This document shows positions 56,301 through 63,893 of a stretch of 64,000 bases of DNA, one piece after another. The translations under genes were made by a program, and so were the position numbers. A model generated the notes under the pieces. That model worked only from the letters and a program-made list of their open reading frames with translations, had not been told where the DNA came from and ran no database searches. Every line of letters starts with the position of its first letter. The first letter of the stretch is position 1. The DNA is from Kibdelosporangium aridum (GTDB taxonomy: Bacteria > Actinomycetota > Actinomycetes > Mycobacteriales > Pseudonocardiaceae), in contig NZ_FWXV01000001.1 in NCBI RefSeq assembly GCF_900176515.1, positions 1,562,564-1,626,563 on the forward strand. The letters run 5' to 3'.

Positions 56301-57082
56301 GGGACGTCCGGGACATGGCGCACCCAAGGCCGTTGGGCCAGATCCGGCATACCGAGGCGGTGTGGTCGACCAGGTTCAGTCCGGACGGCCGGATCCTGGC
56401 CTCGGTCGGCGGGGACGCGGTCCGGCTGTGGGACATCAGCAACCCGGACAGCCCGCGTCCGCTGGGTGCCATCGAGGGCAAGCCGATCACCTCGGTCCGG
56501 TTCAGTCCGGACGGTCGGATCCTGGCCACCGCGAGCGCGGACAACACGACCGGGCTGTGGGACGTCAGCGATCCAGCCCGGCCGCGCGAGGTCAACGCCT
56601 TGCGTGGGCACACCTCCCGCGTCACCCAGGTCGCGTTCCGGCCGGACGGTCGCGTTCTTGCCACCGCCAGTTGGGACCACGACGTGCGGCTGTGGGACAT
56701 TTCCGACGTGGCCCACCCCAAGGAACTCGGTGTACTCAAGGGTCACACGGAGACGGTCACCTCGGTTGCCTTCAACCCCGACGGCACCACCCTGGTATCG
56801 GGCAGCCACGATCGAACCGCCCGGCTTTGGGATGTCCGCGACCCCGGCAGTCCACGGGAAGCGGCGACGTTGGCCGGCCACGCCGGAGTGGTGATCTCCG
56901 TCGTGTTCAGCCCCGATGGCCGTACCGTGGCCACAGGCAGCCATGACCGGACGGCCCGGCTGTGGCAGATCGATGTGGACCGGGCCGCTCAACGGGTCTG
57001 CGCGCTTGCCCATCCGGCTGTCGGTCAGGGCGAATGGCAGACGTATTTCCCAGGATTGGACTACCAGCCGCCCTGCCGGTGA
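53354..57082 (+). CDS. HTH-nSTAND NTPase-WD40 protein
   Basis: A 1242-residue STAND-type protein. N-terminal XRE-like HTH (about 10-75, PTYRELSKVAHYSPSVLSEA), an NTPase with FFGREKLVNALR, Walker A GASGSGKSSLLRAG and Walker B LLLVIDQFEETF (about 100-430), a helical segment, one TM (about 533-556, LLAVLLMLASAATVYAI) and fourteen WD40 repeats (about 620-1225, units ending in RLWDIS or RLWDV), i.e. two seven-bladed propellers. GTG 53354 (PRPERPLESADEV) gives the standard family N-terminus; the open frame to 53042 is inside the divergent LAL gene. Such proteins may be signalling hubs or defence effectors; no partner gene is evident. Confidence 0.88.
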   Translation: MPRPERPLESADEVLLRFAADLRNLRDKAGSPTYRELSKVAHYSPSVLSEAANGRTRPSLAVTLAYVDACGGDRDEWEQRWHALADRQATTARVDDEVPPYVGLAAFQPADADRFFGREKLVNALRARVRQRRFAGVFGASGSGKSSLLRAGLVAGTTTPSVLFTPGPNPMEECAVRLAALTGGTAGSVRAELDADPHNLHLLVRQAVASEPDGTDLLLVIDQFEETFTLCTDREQRSRFIAALVHAANADTSRTRVVIGVRADFYGHCAQYPQLVEALDDAQVLVGPMSADELREAITAPAARAGCMVETALVSKLIADTAGEGAVLPLVSHALLETWRRRSGARLTLGGYEAAGGIHHAIARTAEDVYNGLDEDQRDTARRIFLRLVALGEGTEDTKRRVRQRELDADNPDTRAVLDRLADARLLTLHSESVDIAHEALIRFWPRLRDWLSDDREGLRIHRQLTEATDAWESAEHDPGALLRGTRLASASDWAAAHGEMLTKRERDFLQASQQALAVEQATARRRTRRLRQLVALLAVLLMLASAATVYAIQSQRDATAQRDIALARKVVNDAMALEATNPALASQLSLAAYQLSAIPETRDRLLATTSTPIASRLAGHTAEVLASAADANSRVLATASSDKTVRLWDISNPQNVTELGTLTGHTDVVNAVAFGPDGTLATAGNDKSVRLWDVRERRELGVLNGHTGTINAVAFGPDGTLATASNDRTIRLWDVREHRQIASLAGHTGGVRALAVSPDGATIVSGGNDKTVRLWDARERRETATFSAPGAINGVAISPDGSTVASASSDKSARLWGVGERREVAVLNGHTDIVNTVAFSTDGRYLASGGNDYTVRLWDVPDRREVTILNGHTNLVRSVSFTRDGRSLVTSSADKTTRVENLAQVVFGKHADSLRSAVFSPDGRTLATAANDQTVRLWDISDSGRPRELAVIKQQTTVWSGLFSPDGQLLATSHDDQTARLWDVRDMAHPRPLGQIRHTEAVWSTRFSPDGRILASVGGDAVRLWDISNPDSPRPLGAIEGKPITSVRFSPDGRILATASADNTTGLWDVSDPARPREVNALRGHTSRVTQVAFRPDGRVLATASWDHDVRLWDISDVAHPKELGVLKGHTETVTSVAFNPDGTTLVSGSHDRTARLWDVRDPGSPREAATLAGHAGVVISVVFSPDGRTVATGSHDRTARLWQIDVDRAAQRVCALAHPAVGQGEWQTYFPGLDYQPPCR

Positions 57083-57255
57083 ACGCCGCCCGGACGGGTG
57101 CGTGCCCTTTGCCCGGAAGGCCGCCCGAAACAGCTGGGCTCCCTTGTGCTCGGTCCTTTATGGACGGCCGAGCTGCTCATGTTGCCGATTAACGAACTCC
57201 GTGTGGTCCATGCCAATTGGATGTTGTCTGAAACCGGACGCCTTCCGTGTCACCC

Positions 57256-57284
57256 TTGACAGGGCGGCGCGGCTGCTGGGACGG
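57256..57284 (+). promoter_or_regulatory. Possible promoter (TTGACA -35) for the leader ORF and StrR-like gene
   Basis: TTGACA at 57256-57261 is a perfect -35 hexamer. No good -10 lies at 17-18 bp (GGACGG or GACGGT), so it is only tentatively a promoter. Transcription from it would start near or inside the dre-like site at 57289. The 57083-57255 stretch downstream of the nSTAND gene holds nothing else that I can name. Confidence 0.35.
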
Positions 57285-57288
57285 TGGT

Positions 57289-57304
57289 ATTGGTCTAAAC
57301 CAGT
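57289..57304. promoter_or_regulatory. DasR-type operator (dre) upstream of the StrR-like regulator
   Basis: ATTGGTCTAAACCAGT matches 14 of 16 positions of A(C/G)TGGTCTAGACCA(C/G)T, the DasR consensus as I recall it; the core TGGTCTA-ACCA is intact. It sits immediately before the ribosome-binding site (GGAG, 57305-57308) of the small leader ORF and 136 bp before the StrR-like ATG. DasR is a GntR-family repressor that responds to glucosamine phosphates and links chitin/GlcNAc supply to development and antibiotic production in Streptomyces. Binding here would block transcription of the regulator. Confidence 0.6.
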
Positions 57305-57311
57305 GGAGATC

Positions 57312-57437
57312 ATGCCTGGGAAGAACAAGGGGAGAGACGGGCCGGCTTTTTTCACGACCCGAATGAATCGGGCCGGGCCAGGTCGAGAGGACGTCGTAGC
57401 CGGGGGAAGTCCATCCGCCGAGGGGAGAGCTGATTGA
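57312..57437 (+). CDS. 41-codon leader ORF coupled to the StrR-like gene
   Basis: A short ORF, MPGKNKGRDGPAFFTTRMNR and on, 41 residues, basic at the start and polar after. It has a well-placed GGAG (57305-57308), ends with TGA at 57435-57437 and is followed two bases later by the ATG of the regulator gene in another frame. The spacing suggests translational coupling or leader-peptide control. No homologue is known to me. It could also be a chance ORF. Confidence 0.4.
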   Translation: MPGKNKGRDGPAFFTTRMNRAGPGREDVVAGGSPSAEGRAD

Positions 57438-57439
57438 CG

Positions 57440-58390
57440 ATGACCAGGGGGAAACGCACCCTGTTCGAAATGGGTCCGGACGGGCCGACCGAGCCGGTCG
57501 CCATCGCGTCCTTACGCCCGGCGGACTCGCCGCGGCTGCAGGCCGAGGACCCCGGGCACGTCCAGGCGCTGGCCGAGTCCGAAACACCCTGGCCGCCGAT
57601 CGTGGTGCACCGGCCGAGCATGCGGATCGTCGACGGCATGCACCGCGTCAAGGCCGCACGGCTGCTGGGCAGGGAAACGATCGAAGCGCGGTTTGTCGAG
57701 GGAACCGACGAGGATGTGTTTCTGCTCGCCGTGCGGCTCAACGTGGCGCACGGACTGCCGCTTTCGCTGTACGACAGGCGTGCCGCGGCGACACGGATCC
57801 TGATCTCCCATCCGCAGTGGTCGGACCGGGCGATCGCGGCGGCGACCGGGCTAGCTGCCAAGACAGTTTCCGGGATCCGCCGGGACTCCGCTGTGGACGT
57901 CACGTCGTTGCGTGTCCGGATCGGCCGGGACGGCAAACGCCGCCCGCTCAGCAGTGCGGAAGGCCGCAGGGCCGCGGGTGAACTGGTCAAAGCCAATCCG
58001 CGGACACCGTTGCGGCAGATCGCCAAACAGGCAGGCATTTCGCTGGGAACCGCGGCCGACGTCCGTGAGCGGGTGTTGCGTGGCGAGGATCCCGTGCCGC
58101 AGTCGGCGAAGGTCCGCGGCGGCGAACCGGCCGAGCTGATCCCGCAGCGGGTGATCACGATGGTGATGGAGGTCCTGCTGGTCGATCCGTCACTGCGCTA
58201 CACCGACTCCGGCCGGGCGTTGCTGCGATGGTTGGGCAGCCACGTGATCGGCGGGGAGGAGTGGCTTGCCTTGGTGGCCGAGACGCAAGGGCATGGTGCG
58301 AACTCGGTGGCGGACATCGCGCGCCAGTGCAGCGACTCGTGGCGAGAATTCGCCGAGCGGGTGGAAGGGCAACATCGCGCTCCCGCTTGA
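57440..58390 (+). CDS. StrR-like ParB-domain transcriptional regulator
   Basis: A 316-residue DNA-binding protein. A ParB/Sulfiredoxin-like N-terminal domain (about 20-115) includes PPIVVHRPSMRIVDGMHRVK, AARLLGRETIEARFVEGTDE and RLNVAHGLPLSLYDRR, and a helix-turn-helix follows (HPQWSDRAIAAATGLAAKTV). This matches StrR/NovG/Bbr/Tei15* pathway-specific activators of actinomycete antibiotic clusters. A second putative helix-turn-helix (LRQIAKQAGISLGTAADVRE) is at 190-215. ATG 57440 was chosen over the TTG at 57434. It converges on the five-gene operon at 58425-63637, whose upstream region carries a StrR-type inverted repeat, so it is probably that operon's activator. Confidence 0.85.
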   Translation: MTRGKRTLFEMGPDGPTEPVAIASLRPADSPRLQAEDPGHVQALAESETPWPPIVVHRPSMRIVDGMHRVKAARLLGRETIEARFVEGTDEDVFLLAVRLNVAHGLPLSLYDRRAAATRILISHPQWSDRAIAAATGLAAKTVSGIRRDSAVDVTSLRVRIGRDGKRRPLSSAEGRRAAGELVKANPRTPLRQIAKQAGISLGTAADVRERVLRGEDPVPQSAKVRGGEPAELIPQRVITMVMEVLLVDPSLRYTDSGRALLRWLGSHVIGGEEWLALVAETQGHGANSVADIARQCSDSWREFAERVEGQHRAPA

Positions 58391-58396
58391 TGAGGT

Positions 58397-58419
58397 GGCG
58401 GCGGGGACAACCCGCCGCC
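58397..58419. terminator. Bidirectional terminator between the StrR-like gene and the MFS gene
   Basis: GGCGGCGGG (58397-58405) and CCCGCCGCC (58411-58419) form a perfect 9-bp GC stem with a 5-base loop; flanking GAG/CTC can extend it past a two-base bulge. It fills the 34-bp gap between the converging stop codons. Confidence 0.85.
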
Positions 58420-58424
58420 CTCAC

Positions 58425-59579
58425 TCAGGCCAGGACCTTCTCCTCACTGCGTGCGTGCCAACGGATCTGCGCCACGCACGCGGTGACGAGCAACGCGGAC
58501 AACGCCACGGCTGCCATGCCCCACACCAAAGTGGTGGCGTCGGTGATGAAGCCGATCACAGGAGGCCCAGCAAGCAAACCCGTCGTTCCCATAGTCGCCA
58601 CGAGAGTGAGTGCGTTCGGACCTTCCTTGGCTGCGGCGACGTAAAGGCACGGTGTCACCGCCGCCATACCCAAGCCGACGCACGCAAACCCGATTAACGC
58701 AGGCACCAGACCGCCGAGCAGCAACGCGACGGCCAAACCGGCCGCTGCCAGCGTGGCTCCCGTGATCACGATGCGCCGGTCGCCCCACCGTGCACGCCAA
58801 CCGTCGGCGAACAGCCGGGCGAGCACCATCATGGCGGACACCACGGCGATACCCATCGGTGCCAGTTCCGCTGGGGCCGCCGCGACCTCCTTGAGGTACA
58901 ACGCCGACCAGTCGTTCATGGCGCCCTCGGTGATCGTGCCGAACACCATGGCCAGCCCCAGCCACGCGGTCACCCGCGACGGCAACGTCAGCCGGCCGCG
59001 CTTCTTCTCCTCCGCGGGCAGGTCTTCGAGCAGCAACCTTGGCCACGCGAACACCGTCAACGCCAGCAGAATCACGGCGGCGACACCGAAATGCGCGGAA
59101 AGCGACTCGGTCGCGGTGGTGATCCCCGAAGCCAGCAGTGCGGCGACGAAGGTGCCACCACTGAACACGGCGTGCAGCTTCGCCATCGTATTGCGCTCGA
59201 ACTTCACTTCGAGCGCAGCGCCTTGCGCGTTCATCGCGACGTTGAGGCACGCCACAAGCACACCGTCGGCGAGCATGACCACCAGGGCGACTGGATAGTT
59301 CGGCGCCGCGGCGATTCCCGCCAGCACCACAATGAGCCCAAGACAGGAAATACTCGCCAGCCGTCGTGATCCCAGTCGCTTCATCAGCAGCGACACGAGC
59401 GGGAACGCCGCCGCCGCGCCCACGCCCGTCGCCAGCAACAGCACCCCGACCTCCGCCGGGGACAGCTCGAGCGACGTCTTGATCACCGGGATCCGCGCCG
59501 CCCAGCTCGCGTACTGAAAGCCGAGGGAACAGAACAATGCCGCGATGGCCAACTGGGCACGGCGGAACTCGTTGCGCAT
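58425..59579 (-). CDS. MFS transporter, probable exporter of the mini-cluster product
   Basis: A 384-residue major facilitator with about twelve TM helices. The N-terminus FCSLGFQYASWAARIPVIKTS is typical of the YbjJ-like (FucP-related) MFS group, and MKRLGSRRLA gives the loop-2 motif. MNAQGAALEVKFERNTMAKLH is a conserved feature of that group. It is the last gene of the tight minus operon and begins ten bases after the GNAT gene, with a good SD (AGGAAGG). ATG 59579 gives a normal N-terminus; the open frame to 59699 adds no membrane helix. The likely role is export of, or self-resistance to, the small molecule made by the operon. Confidence 0.88.
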   Translation of the reverse strand: MRNEFRRAQLAIAALFCSLGFQYASWAARIPVIKTSLELSPAEVGVLLLATGVGAAAAFPLVSLLMKRLGSRRLASISCLGLIVVLAGIAAAPNYPVALVVMLADGVLVACLNVAMNAQGAALEVKFERNTMAKLHAVFSGGTFVAALLASGITTATESLSAHFGVAAVILLALTVFAWPRLLLEDLPAEEKKRGRLTLPSRVTAWLGLAMVFGTITEGAMNDWSALYLKEVAAAPAELAPMGIAVVSAMMVLARLFADGWRARWGDRRIVITGATLAAAGLAVALLLGGLVPALIGFACVGLGMAAVTPCLYVAAAKEGPNALTLVATMGTTGLLAGPPVIGFITDATTLVWGMAAVALSALLVTACVAQIRWHARSEEKVLA

Positions 59580-59589
59580 AAATGCCTTC

Positions 59590-60087
59590 CTAGATGGCCT
59601 TGGACATGTACACGGCGTTGTCGCCGTAGCCTGTGGGTACCGCGATTCCGGGGGCAGGCTGGAAACCGTTGGCGGACCAGAACGTTGCACTGCCCGCAAC
59701 GGCGATCAACGAGATCCGGTCGTGTTCCCGGGACAGTGCCGTCGCGGTGAGGTGGCGCAGCAGGCGCCTCGCCAGGCCGCTGCCCCGGAAGGCAGCGGCG
59801 ATGGCGAGGTCGTGCAGATGCAGGTTGCGGGAAGTGCGACCGGCGGCTTCCGGCTCGGTCAGATCCGGGAACTGTCCCTCCGGATAAGGCATTGCCAGGA
59901 CATAGCCCGCGATCCGGTGACCCGCCGTGAGAACGAAGCACGTCTCCGGTGACGCGCTCGCCCGTGATTCCAGTACTTCCCGGCCTTCGGACAGACCTTT
60001 GGGCCCGTACACACTGTGTTCCAGCTCAGCGATAGCGGTCCAATCGGCCGCCACTACGGGCCGGACGCACACCGTTTCAGCAAGCAT
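59590..60087 (-). CDS. GNAT-family N-acetyltransferase
   Basis: A 165-residue acetyltransferase. The acetyl-CoA-binding region is LAIAAAFRGSGLARRLLRHL (the R/Q-x-x-G-x-G/A pyrophosphate loop), with ISLIAVAGSATFWSANGFQP as the C-terminal strand-helix. It starts at ATG 60087 and overlaps the decarboxylase gene by 11 bases. Acetylation of the amine made by the decarboxylase is a natural suggestion, either as a biosynthetic step or for self-protection. The substrate is unknown. Confidence 0.87.
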   Translation of the reverse strand: MLAETVCVRPVVAADWTAIAELEHSVYGPKGLSEGREVLESRASASPETCFVLTAGHRIAGYVLAMPYPEGQFPDLTEPEAAGRTSRNLHLHDLAIAAAFRGSGLARRLLRHLTATALSREHDRISLIAVAGSATFWSANGFQPAPGIAVPTGYGDNAVYMSKAI

Positions 60088-61276
60088 CGAGGTGTGCCAT
60101 TTGCTCACTGGGCAACAACGTGACCGGCAGCGGGGCGAACCCGTTGAACCCTTGCGTCGTGTAACTCGTCGAGTACGCGCCACACGACAGGATCCACACT
60201 GGATCGCCCGATGCGACTTCGACCGGCACCTGCACGAGGTTGTGCTCATGCCCGAAGGTGTCGTCACTGTCGCACGTTGGGCCCGCCACGACGGCTGGCA
60301 CGTACTCGCCGTCCACGTGCGTCGGGAACACCAAGCGGTACTGCAGCTGGTCGATCTCGTACAGCCCGTTGAACTTGCCGCAGCTGAGGTACAACCAGTG
60401 TTCACGGTCACCGGTCAGCTGCCGCCGTGACGACAGCCGGGACACGTGCGCCCGGATCGCGCCATGGTCGGCGACGAGGTGACGTCCCGGCTCCATGACG
60501 AAATCCAACGGAGTGCCCGCCACCTCGCGCAGCCTGCACATCCCGGTGCGGATGGTCGCGAGGATCTCGTCCATCGGCGGGTTGAGCGCGTGGCCCGCCC
60601 GGTTGCGGTAGCCCAGTGCGGGCAGACCGCCGCCCAGATTGACGTGGTCGATCCGAATGTTCAGCCGGGACAACGCGATCAGCACCCCGGCCAGCCGGTT
60701 GAAGGCGTCCTGCCACGCCGCGGCCGTCATCTGCTGCGAGCCGACGTGCACCGAAAGACCCGATGGCGTCAGGCCTTTCACCTTGGCCGTCGCCAGCACG
60801 CGGACCGCGTCCGTACCCGAGCAGCCTGCCTTGCGGCTCAGGCCCCACACAGCTCCCGCGCCCGTGGTCGCCAGCCGGCAGAACACCCGGGAGCCCGGCG
60901 CGTACGCCGCGATCGCCGTGACGTCAGCGATGCTGTCGGTGGCGAAGTCGCGGATGCCCAACTGGTACGCGTCGATGATGTTCTGGTCGGACTTGACGGT
61001 GTTGCCGTAGTGCACCAGTTCGGTCGGCACACCGGTGCCCAGCGCCTGGATGATCTCGTTGGGACTCGCCGCGTCGAACCCGGCGCCCCGGCGGGCCAGG
61101 CTCGCCAGCACCTCGTCCACCGGGCAGGCTTTCATCGCGAACCGGATGGCGCTCCCGGGCAACTCGCTGACCAGCGAGTCGTAGGCGCGTTCGATTCCGG
61201 CGAGGTCGAAAATGATCTGGTCGTCCGACGCGGCCGCCAGTGCGGTCCGCATCCTGGTGTTGACAAGCGAATTCAT
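60077..61276 (-). CDS. Fold-type III PLP-dependent amino acid decarboxylase (ornithine decarboxylase-like)
   Basis: A 399-residue group IV decarboxylase. The PLP Lys is in AIRFAMKACPVDEVLASLA, the phosphate-binding Gly loop is NLGGGLPALG, and the active-site Cys/Asp near the end are in AGPTCDSDDTFGHEH, exactly as in ornithine/lysine decarboxylases (GPTCD). HVGSQ is also a family motif. ATG 61276 gives the normal N-terminus; an alternative frame to 61468 lies in the upstream gene. It sits 13 bp after the GT-A-like gene. The substrate (ornithine, lysine, diaminobutyrate or a hydroxylated amino acid) is unresolved. Confidence 0.88.
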   Translation of the reverse strand: MNSLVNTRMRTALAAASDDQIIFDLAGIERAYDSLVSELPGSAIRFAMKACPVDEVLASLARRGAGFDAASPNEIIQALGTGVPTELVHYGNTVKSDQNIIDAYQLGIRDFATDSIADVTAIAAYAPGSRVFCRLATTGAGAVWGLSRKAGCSGTDAVRVLATAKVKGLTPSGLSVHVGSQQMTAAAWQDAFNRLAGVLIALSRLNIRIDHVNLGGGLPALGYRNRAGHALNPPMDEILATIRTGMCRLREVAGTPLDFVMEPGRHLVADHGAIRAHVSRLSSRRQLTGDREHWLYLSCGKFNGLYEIDQLQYRLVFPTHVDGEYVPAVVAGPTCDSDDTFGHEHNLVQVPVEVASGDPVWILSCGAYSTSYTTQGFNGFAPLPVTLLPSEQMAHLDAC

Positions 61277-61289
61277 CAGTCCGGTTCTG

Positions 61290-62600
61290 CTATCGCCACG
61301 CCTGGGCAAGGTCGGTGGACTTGCCCGCCCGCACCAACGACTGCCACACGTCGGTGAGCAGAGCGAAGTCCTCGATGTCCTGCTGCGCGTCGGCGAGCAG
61401 CCGGTCCCGCTGGGGTACAAGGGTGTCGGCGAAGGCGGCGTAACGCCCGCCGAGCTTGCGGTAGGCACGCTCGAGGTTGTCGAGCCGTGCGATGTTCTCG
61501 TCCTTGGCCAGTGATGTGCTGTCCCTGGCCAGCTCGGCGACCATCGACGCGTTGACGTCGTGCCGCTCGTCGAGCAGCGACTGGCCTGCCTCGGCCATCC
61601 GCTGGTAGATGAAGTGGAAGTACAGCATCGAGAGGAAGAACTTCGTCAGCCGCAGCTGGTAGGCCGCGAACCCGGCGTCGGTTTTGCGTTCGCCGGTGTG
61701 GAAGTTCACGATGTGCCGGTTGTGCAGCACGCCCGGCAGCCGCGAGTCGTGGATCAGGTGGAAGTGGAAGTAGTCGCTGCCAATGGTTTCGGTGGCCGGT
61801 GGCAACGGAACCTGCTCGTGCACCCGGTGGAAGCCGATGTTGCTCATGTCGATGCGCATCGGATCGACGATCGTCAGCACGGAGTGGTCTCCGGTGAACG
61901 GGGCCGTGCCCGCGCCGGTGAAGGACTCCTCGACCAGCTCGCGCTTCTCGGCTTCCGTCGCGTCGCCGTGCGCCCACAGGCTGACGATGTCGTGGTACAC
62001 GTCCGGGTGCCCGTCGCGGACCTCGGCGATGTCGACCGACATGTCGCCGATGAACGAGGCACCGACCAGGACGACCGGCTTGTCTTCGTGCTCCGGGTCA
62101 AGGGCCACCGCGGATACCCCAGCCTTGGCATCCGCCGCGCGCTTGCCGATCGAGGCGAGTTCGTGGTGGATCGGGAAGACCTTCTCGCCGTCGACGACCT
62201 GGTAATCCAAGTCCGAGTCCCTGCGGTGCACGGAATCGCAGCCGAGCGCACTGGCGATCAGGAACGCGCGGTTGGTGCAGGCGCCATACGAAAGAGCTGC
62301 CGGGAGCATCAGATCGAGTACCAGGTCAGGCTTGGTCAGATCGGCCAGCTCGATGGCCTGCTGCAGGAAGACCCGCTGCTGAGCCTCATCCAGGTGCAGC
62401 GGCACGACACGCGACGTCTGGGGGAGTGCGGCGAGAACCTGGGCGTGCTCGGCGAAGTGCTGCTCGCTGGAGGAATCCAGGACCAGCAGGAACACCTCGA
62501 CTTCGAAGTGCTTCGCAGCGTACGCGGCCTCCTCGGCCACCTGTGCCAGCGTGGCCGAGCACGCCCGGTTCGTCGGCAGCGTCAGGCAGATCCGGCGCAT
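61290..62600 (-). CDS. DUF6271-like protein with a GT-A-type nucleotidyl-sugar fold signature
   Basis: A 436-residue protein that I recall, with moderate confidence, as DUF6271. The first strand and helix (MRRICLTLPTNRACSATLAQ, then EVFLLVLDSSSEQ) look like the start of a glycosyltransferase GT-A domain, and HRRDSDLDYQ provides a DxD-like metal motif. The C-terminal third is helical with FFLSMLYFHFIYQRMAEAGQS. It overlaps the dioxygenase gene by 19 bases. The proposed role is transfer of a group to the amine or amino acid product, but no activity is established for this family as far as I know. Confidence 0.6.
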   Translation of the reverse strand: MRRICLTLPTNRACSATLAQVAEEAAYAAKHFEVEVFLLVLDSSSEQHFAEHAQVLAALPQTSRVVPLHLDEAQQRVFLQQAIELADLTKPDLVLDLMLPAALSYGACTNRAFLIASALGCDSVHRRDSDLDYQVVDGEKVFPIHHELASIGKRAADAKAGVSAVALDPEHEDKPVVLVGASFIGDMSVDIAEVRDGHPDVYHDIVSLWAHGDATEAEKRELVEESFTGAGTAPFTGDHSVLTIVDPMRIDMSNIGFHRVHEQVPLPPATETIGSDYFHFHLIHDSRLPGVLHNRHIVNFHTGERKTDAGFAAYQLRLTKFFLSMLYFHFIYQRMAEAGQSLLDERHDVNASMVAELARDSTSLAKDENIARLDNLERAYRKLGGRYAAFADTLVPQRDRLLADAQQDIEDFALLTDVWQSLVRAGKSTDLAQAWR

Positions 62601-63637
62601 GCCGCGTCTCCGATTCCCGCGCCGGCCTTGTCTTTCCACGAGTCGAGGCCCAGCAGCCTGCGGCCAAGACCGGTCAGCTCGGCCGCCGGATAGCGCAGTG
62701 ACTCGTGCCTGATCGGGTCGCCGACCAAGGTCTTGTTCCACTCCGGCGTGCTGAGCGTGCGCCACGAGTTGACCCGGGACCGCACGAGCTGTTCATGGGA
62801 CTCCAGAGCGGGCATCATCGACAGGTACTGCACCGAGCGCACGCCGTTCCGTGACTTGTTCGGCGCTACCCCGTGCGCGACCATGCCGTTCCAGATCAGC
62901 AGGTCGCCGGCTTTCAGCTGCGGCCGGATGACCGGGAACTCGGTGCGGTCGATGGCTGGCCGGATCGGGTCGCGGTCCGCGGGCTGCGTGACCTTCCAGC
63001 TGTCGAACTGGCGGAACAGCTCGGGGCAGCACTGGAAGCCGCCCTCGTCCGGTGTCGTGTCGGTGAGCGCGATGATGCCCTGGACCCGTTGCGGCAGAAC
63101 GCTGAGCGTGCTGTCGACGTCCCAGTGCAGATCGATGTCGAAGCCTTTGTCCGTTGCCGGGATGAGCGCCCGGTCACGGTTCTTGACGTTCGGCGGGTTG
63201 AGGTTGAGCCGGTCGAGAGTGACCCACAGCTCCTCGCAGTCCCAGACGTCGACGAACGCGTCGTACACCCGTTGCGCCTGGCGGCTGTCCCAGATCAGCT
63301 GGTGCTGGTACGCCTCGACGAACCCGTAGACGTAGAGGTCCCGCTCCAGGTCATCGCGGAACTCGCGCTCCGGGTACCAGGTTTCCGGCCGGTCGCGGTC
63401 GAGGCCCTGGAACTCCCACGCGAAGTCCAGCAGCTGCGCGGCGTGCGGGATGGCCTGTTCGACAACGACATAGCCGTACGTCTGCCACTGCGCGAAGTCC
63501 TCTTCGGACAGCACACGCAACGGCCTGGTCTTTTGCAGATCACGCAACGGCGTTCTGGCGAGATATGTGTCGGCATCCGAACTGAAATACGGAATATCCG
63601 AGGCGGCGCGGTAAAGAAAGCTGTCAGGTTGTGACAT
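62582..63637 (-). CDS. Phytanoyl-CoA dioxygenase-family Fe(II)/2-oxoglutarate oxygenase
   Basis: A 351-residue non-heme iron oxygenase (PhyH family). The HxD of the iron triad is in DIDLHWDVDSTLSVLP, and the distal His with the 2-oxoglutarate-binding Arg is in AHGVAPNKSRNGVRSVQY. The core spans about 50-290. ATG 63637 is preferred, with ATG 63655 (MLGNDD) as an alternative. It is the first gene of the five-gene operon; hydroxylation of a free amino acid or amine before or after decarboxylation is a sensible guess. Confidence 0.88.
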   Translation of the reverse strand: MSQPDSFLYRAASDIPYFSSDADTYLARTPLRDLQKTRPLRVLSEEDFAQWQTYGYVVVEQAIPHAAQLLDFAWEFQGLDRDRPETWYPEREFRDDLERDLYVYGFVEAYQHQLIWDSRQAQRVYDAFVDVWDCEELWVTLDRLNLNPPNVKNRDRALIPATDKGFDIDLHWDVDSTLSVLPQRVQGIIALTDTTPDEGGFQCCPELFRQFDSWKVTQPADRDPIRPAIDRTEFPVIRPQLKAGDLLIWNGMVAHGVAPNKSRNGVRSVQYLSMMPALESHEQLVRSRVNSWRTLSTPEWNKTLVGDPIRHESLRYPAAELTGLGRRLLGLDSWKDKAGAGIGDAACAGSA

Positions 63638-63764
63638 GTCATCGTTTCCAAGCATGGTGGATCGCCGGCACGTCAGACAGATCGGCGGCTGGCGGCGGAC
63701 AGCGTCGGACCTCATTGCGAGGCTTCTGCTTTCGGTATTTCGCCAACGAGTGGCGATGCCGACC

Positions 63765-63792
63765 ATCGTACTTATGGCGCTGGCCGCGTCAA
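63765..63792 (-). promoter_or_regulatory. Predicted promoter of the five-gene mini-cluster operon
   Basis: On the minus strand TTGACG (63787-63792) and TACGAT (63765-63770) are separated by 16 bp, a good sigma-70-like arrangement. Transcription would start near 63758, about 120 bp upstream of the ATG at 63637. The region 63638-63893 is clearly less GC-rich than its surroundings and holds no gene that I can support. Confidence 0.5.
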
Positions 63793-63893
63793 GATCAACC
63801 GTGTGTAGTCGTACAACCGCCAAAGTTCCGCAGTTATACATCGACATATTCCGTCTATACACGAAGTCCTGATTCCGTGCATTTTCGGGCTTT

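Noticed and set aside
57358..57372. Small CCCGA/TCGGG hairpin next to a T-run in the StrR-like leader
   Set aside because: The stem is only five base pairs and the T-run precedes it, so it does not form a terminator; it also lies within the candidate leader ORF.
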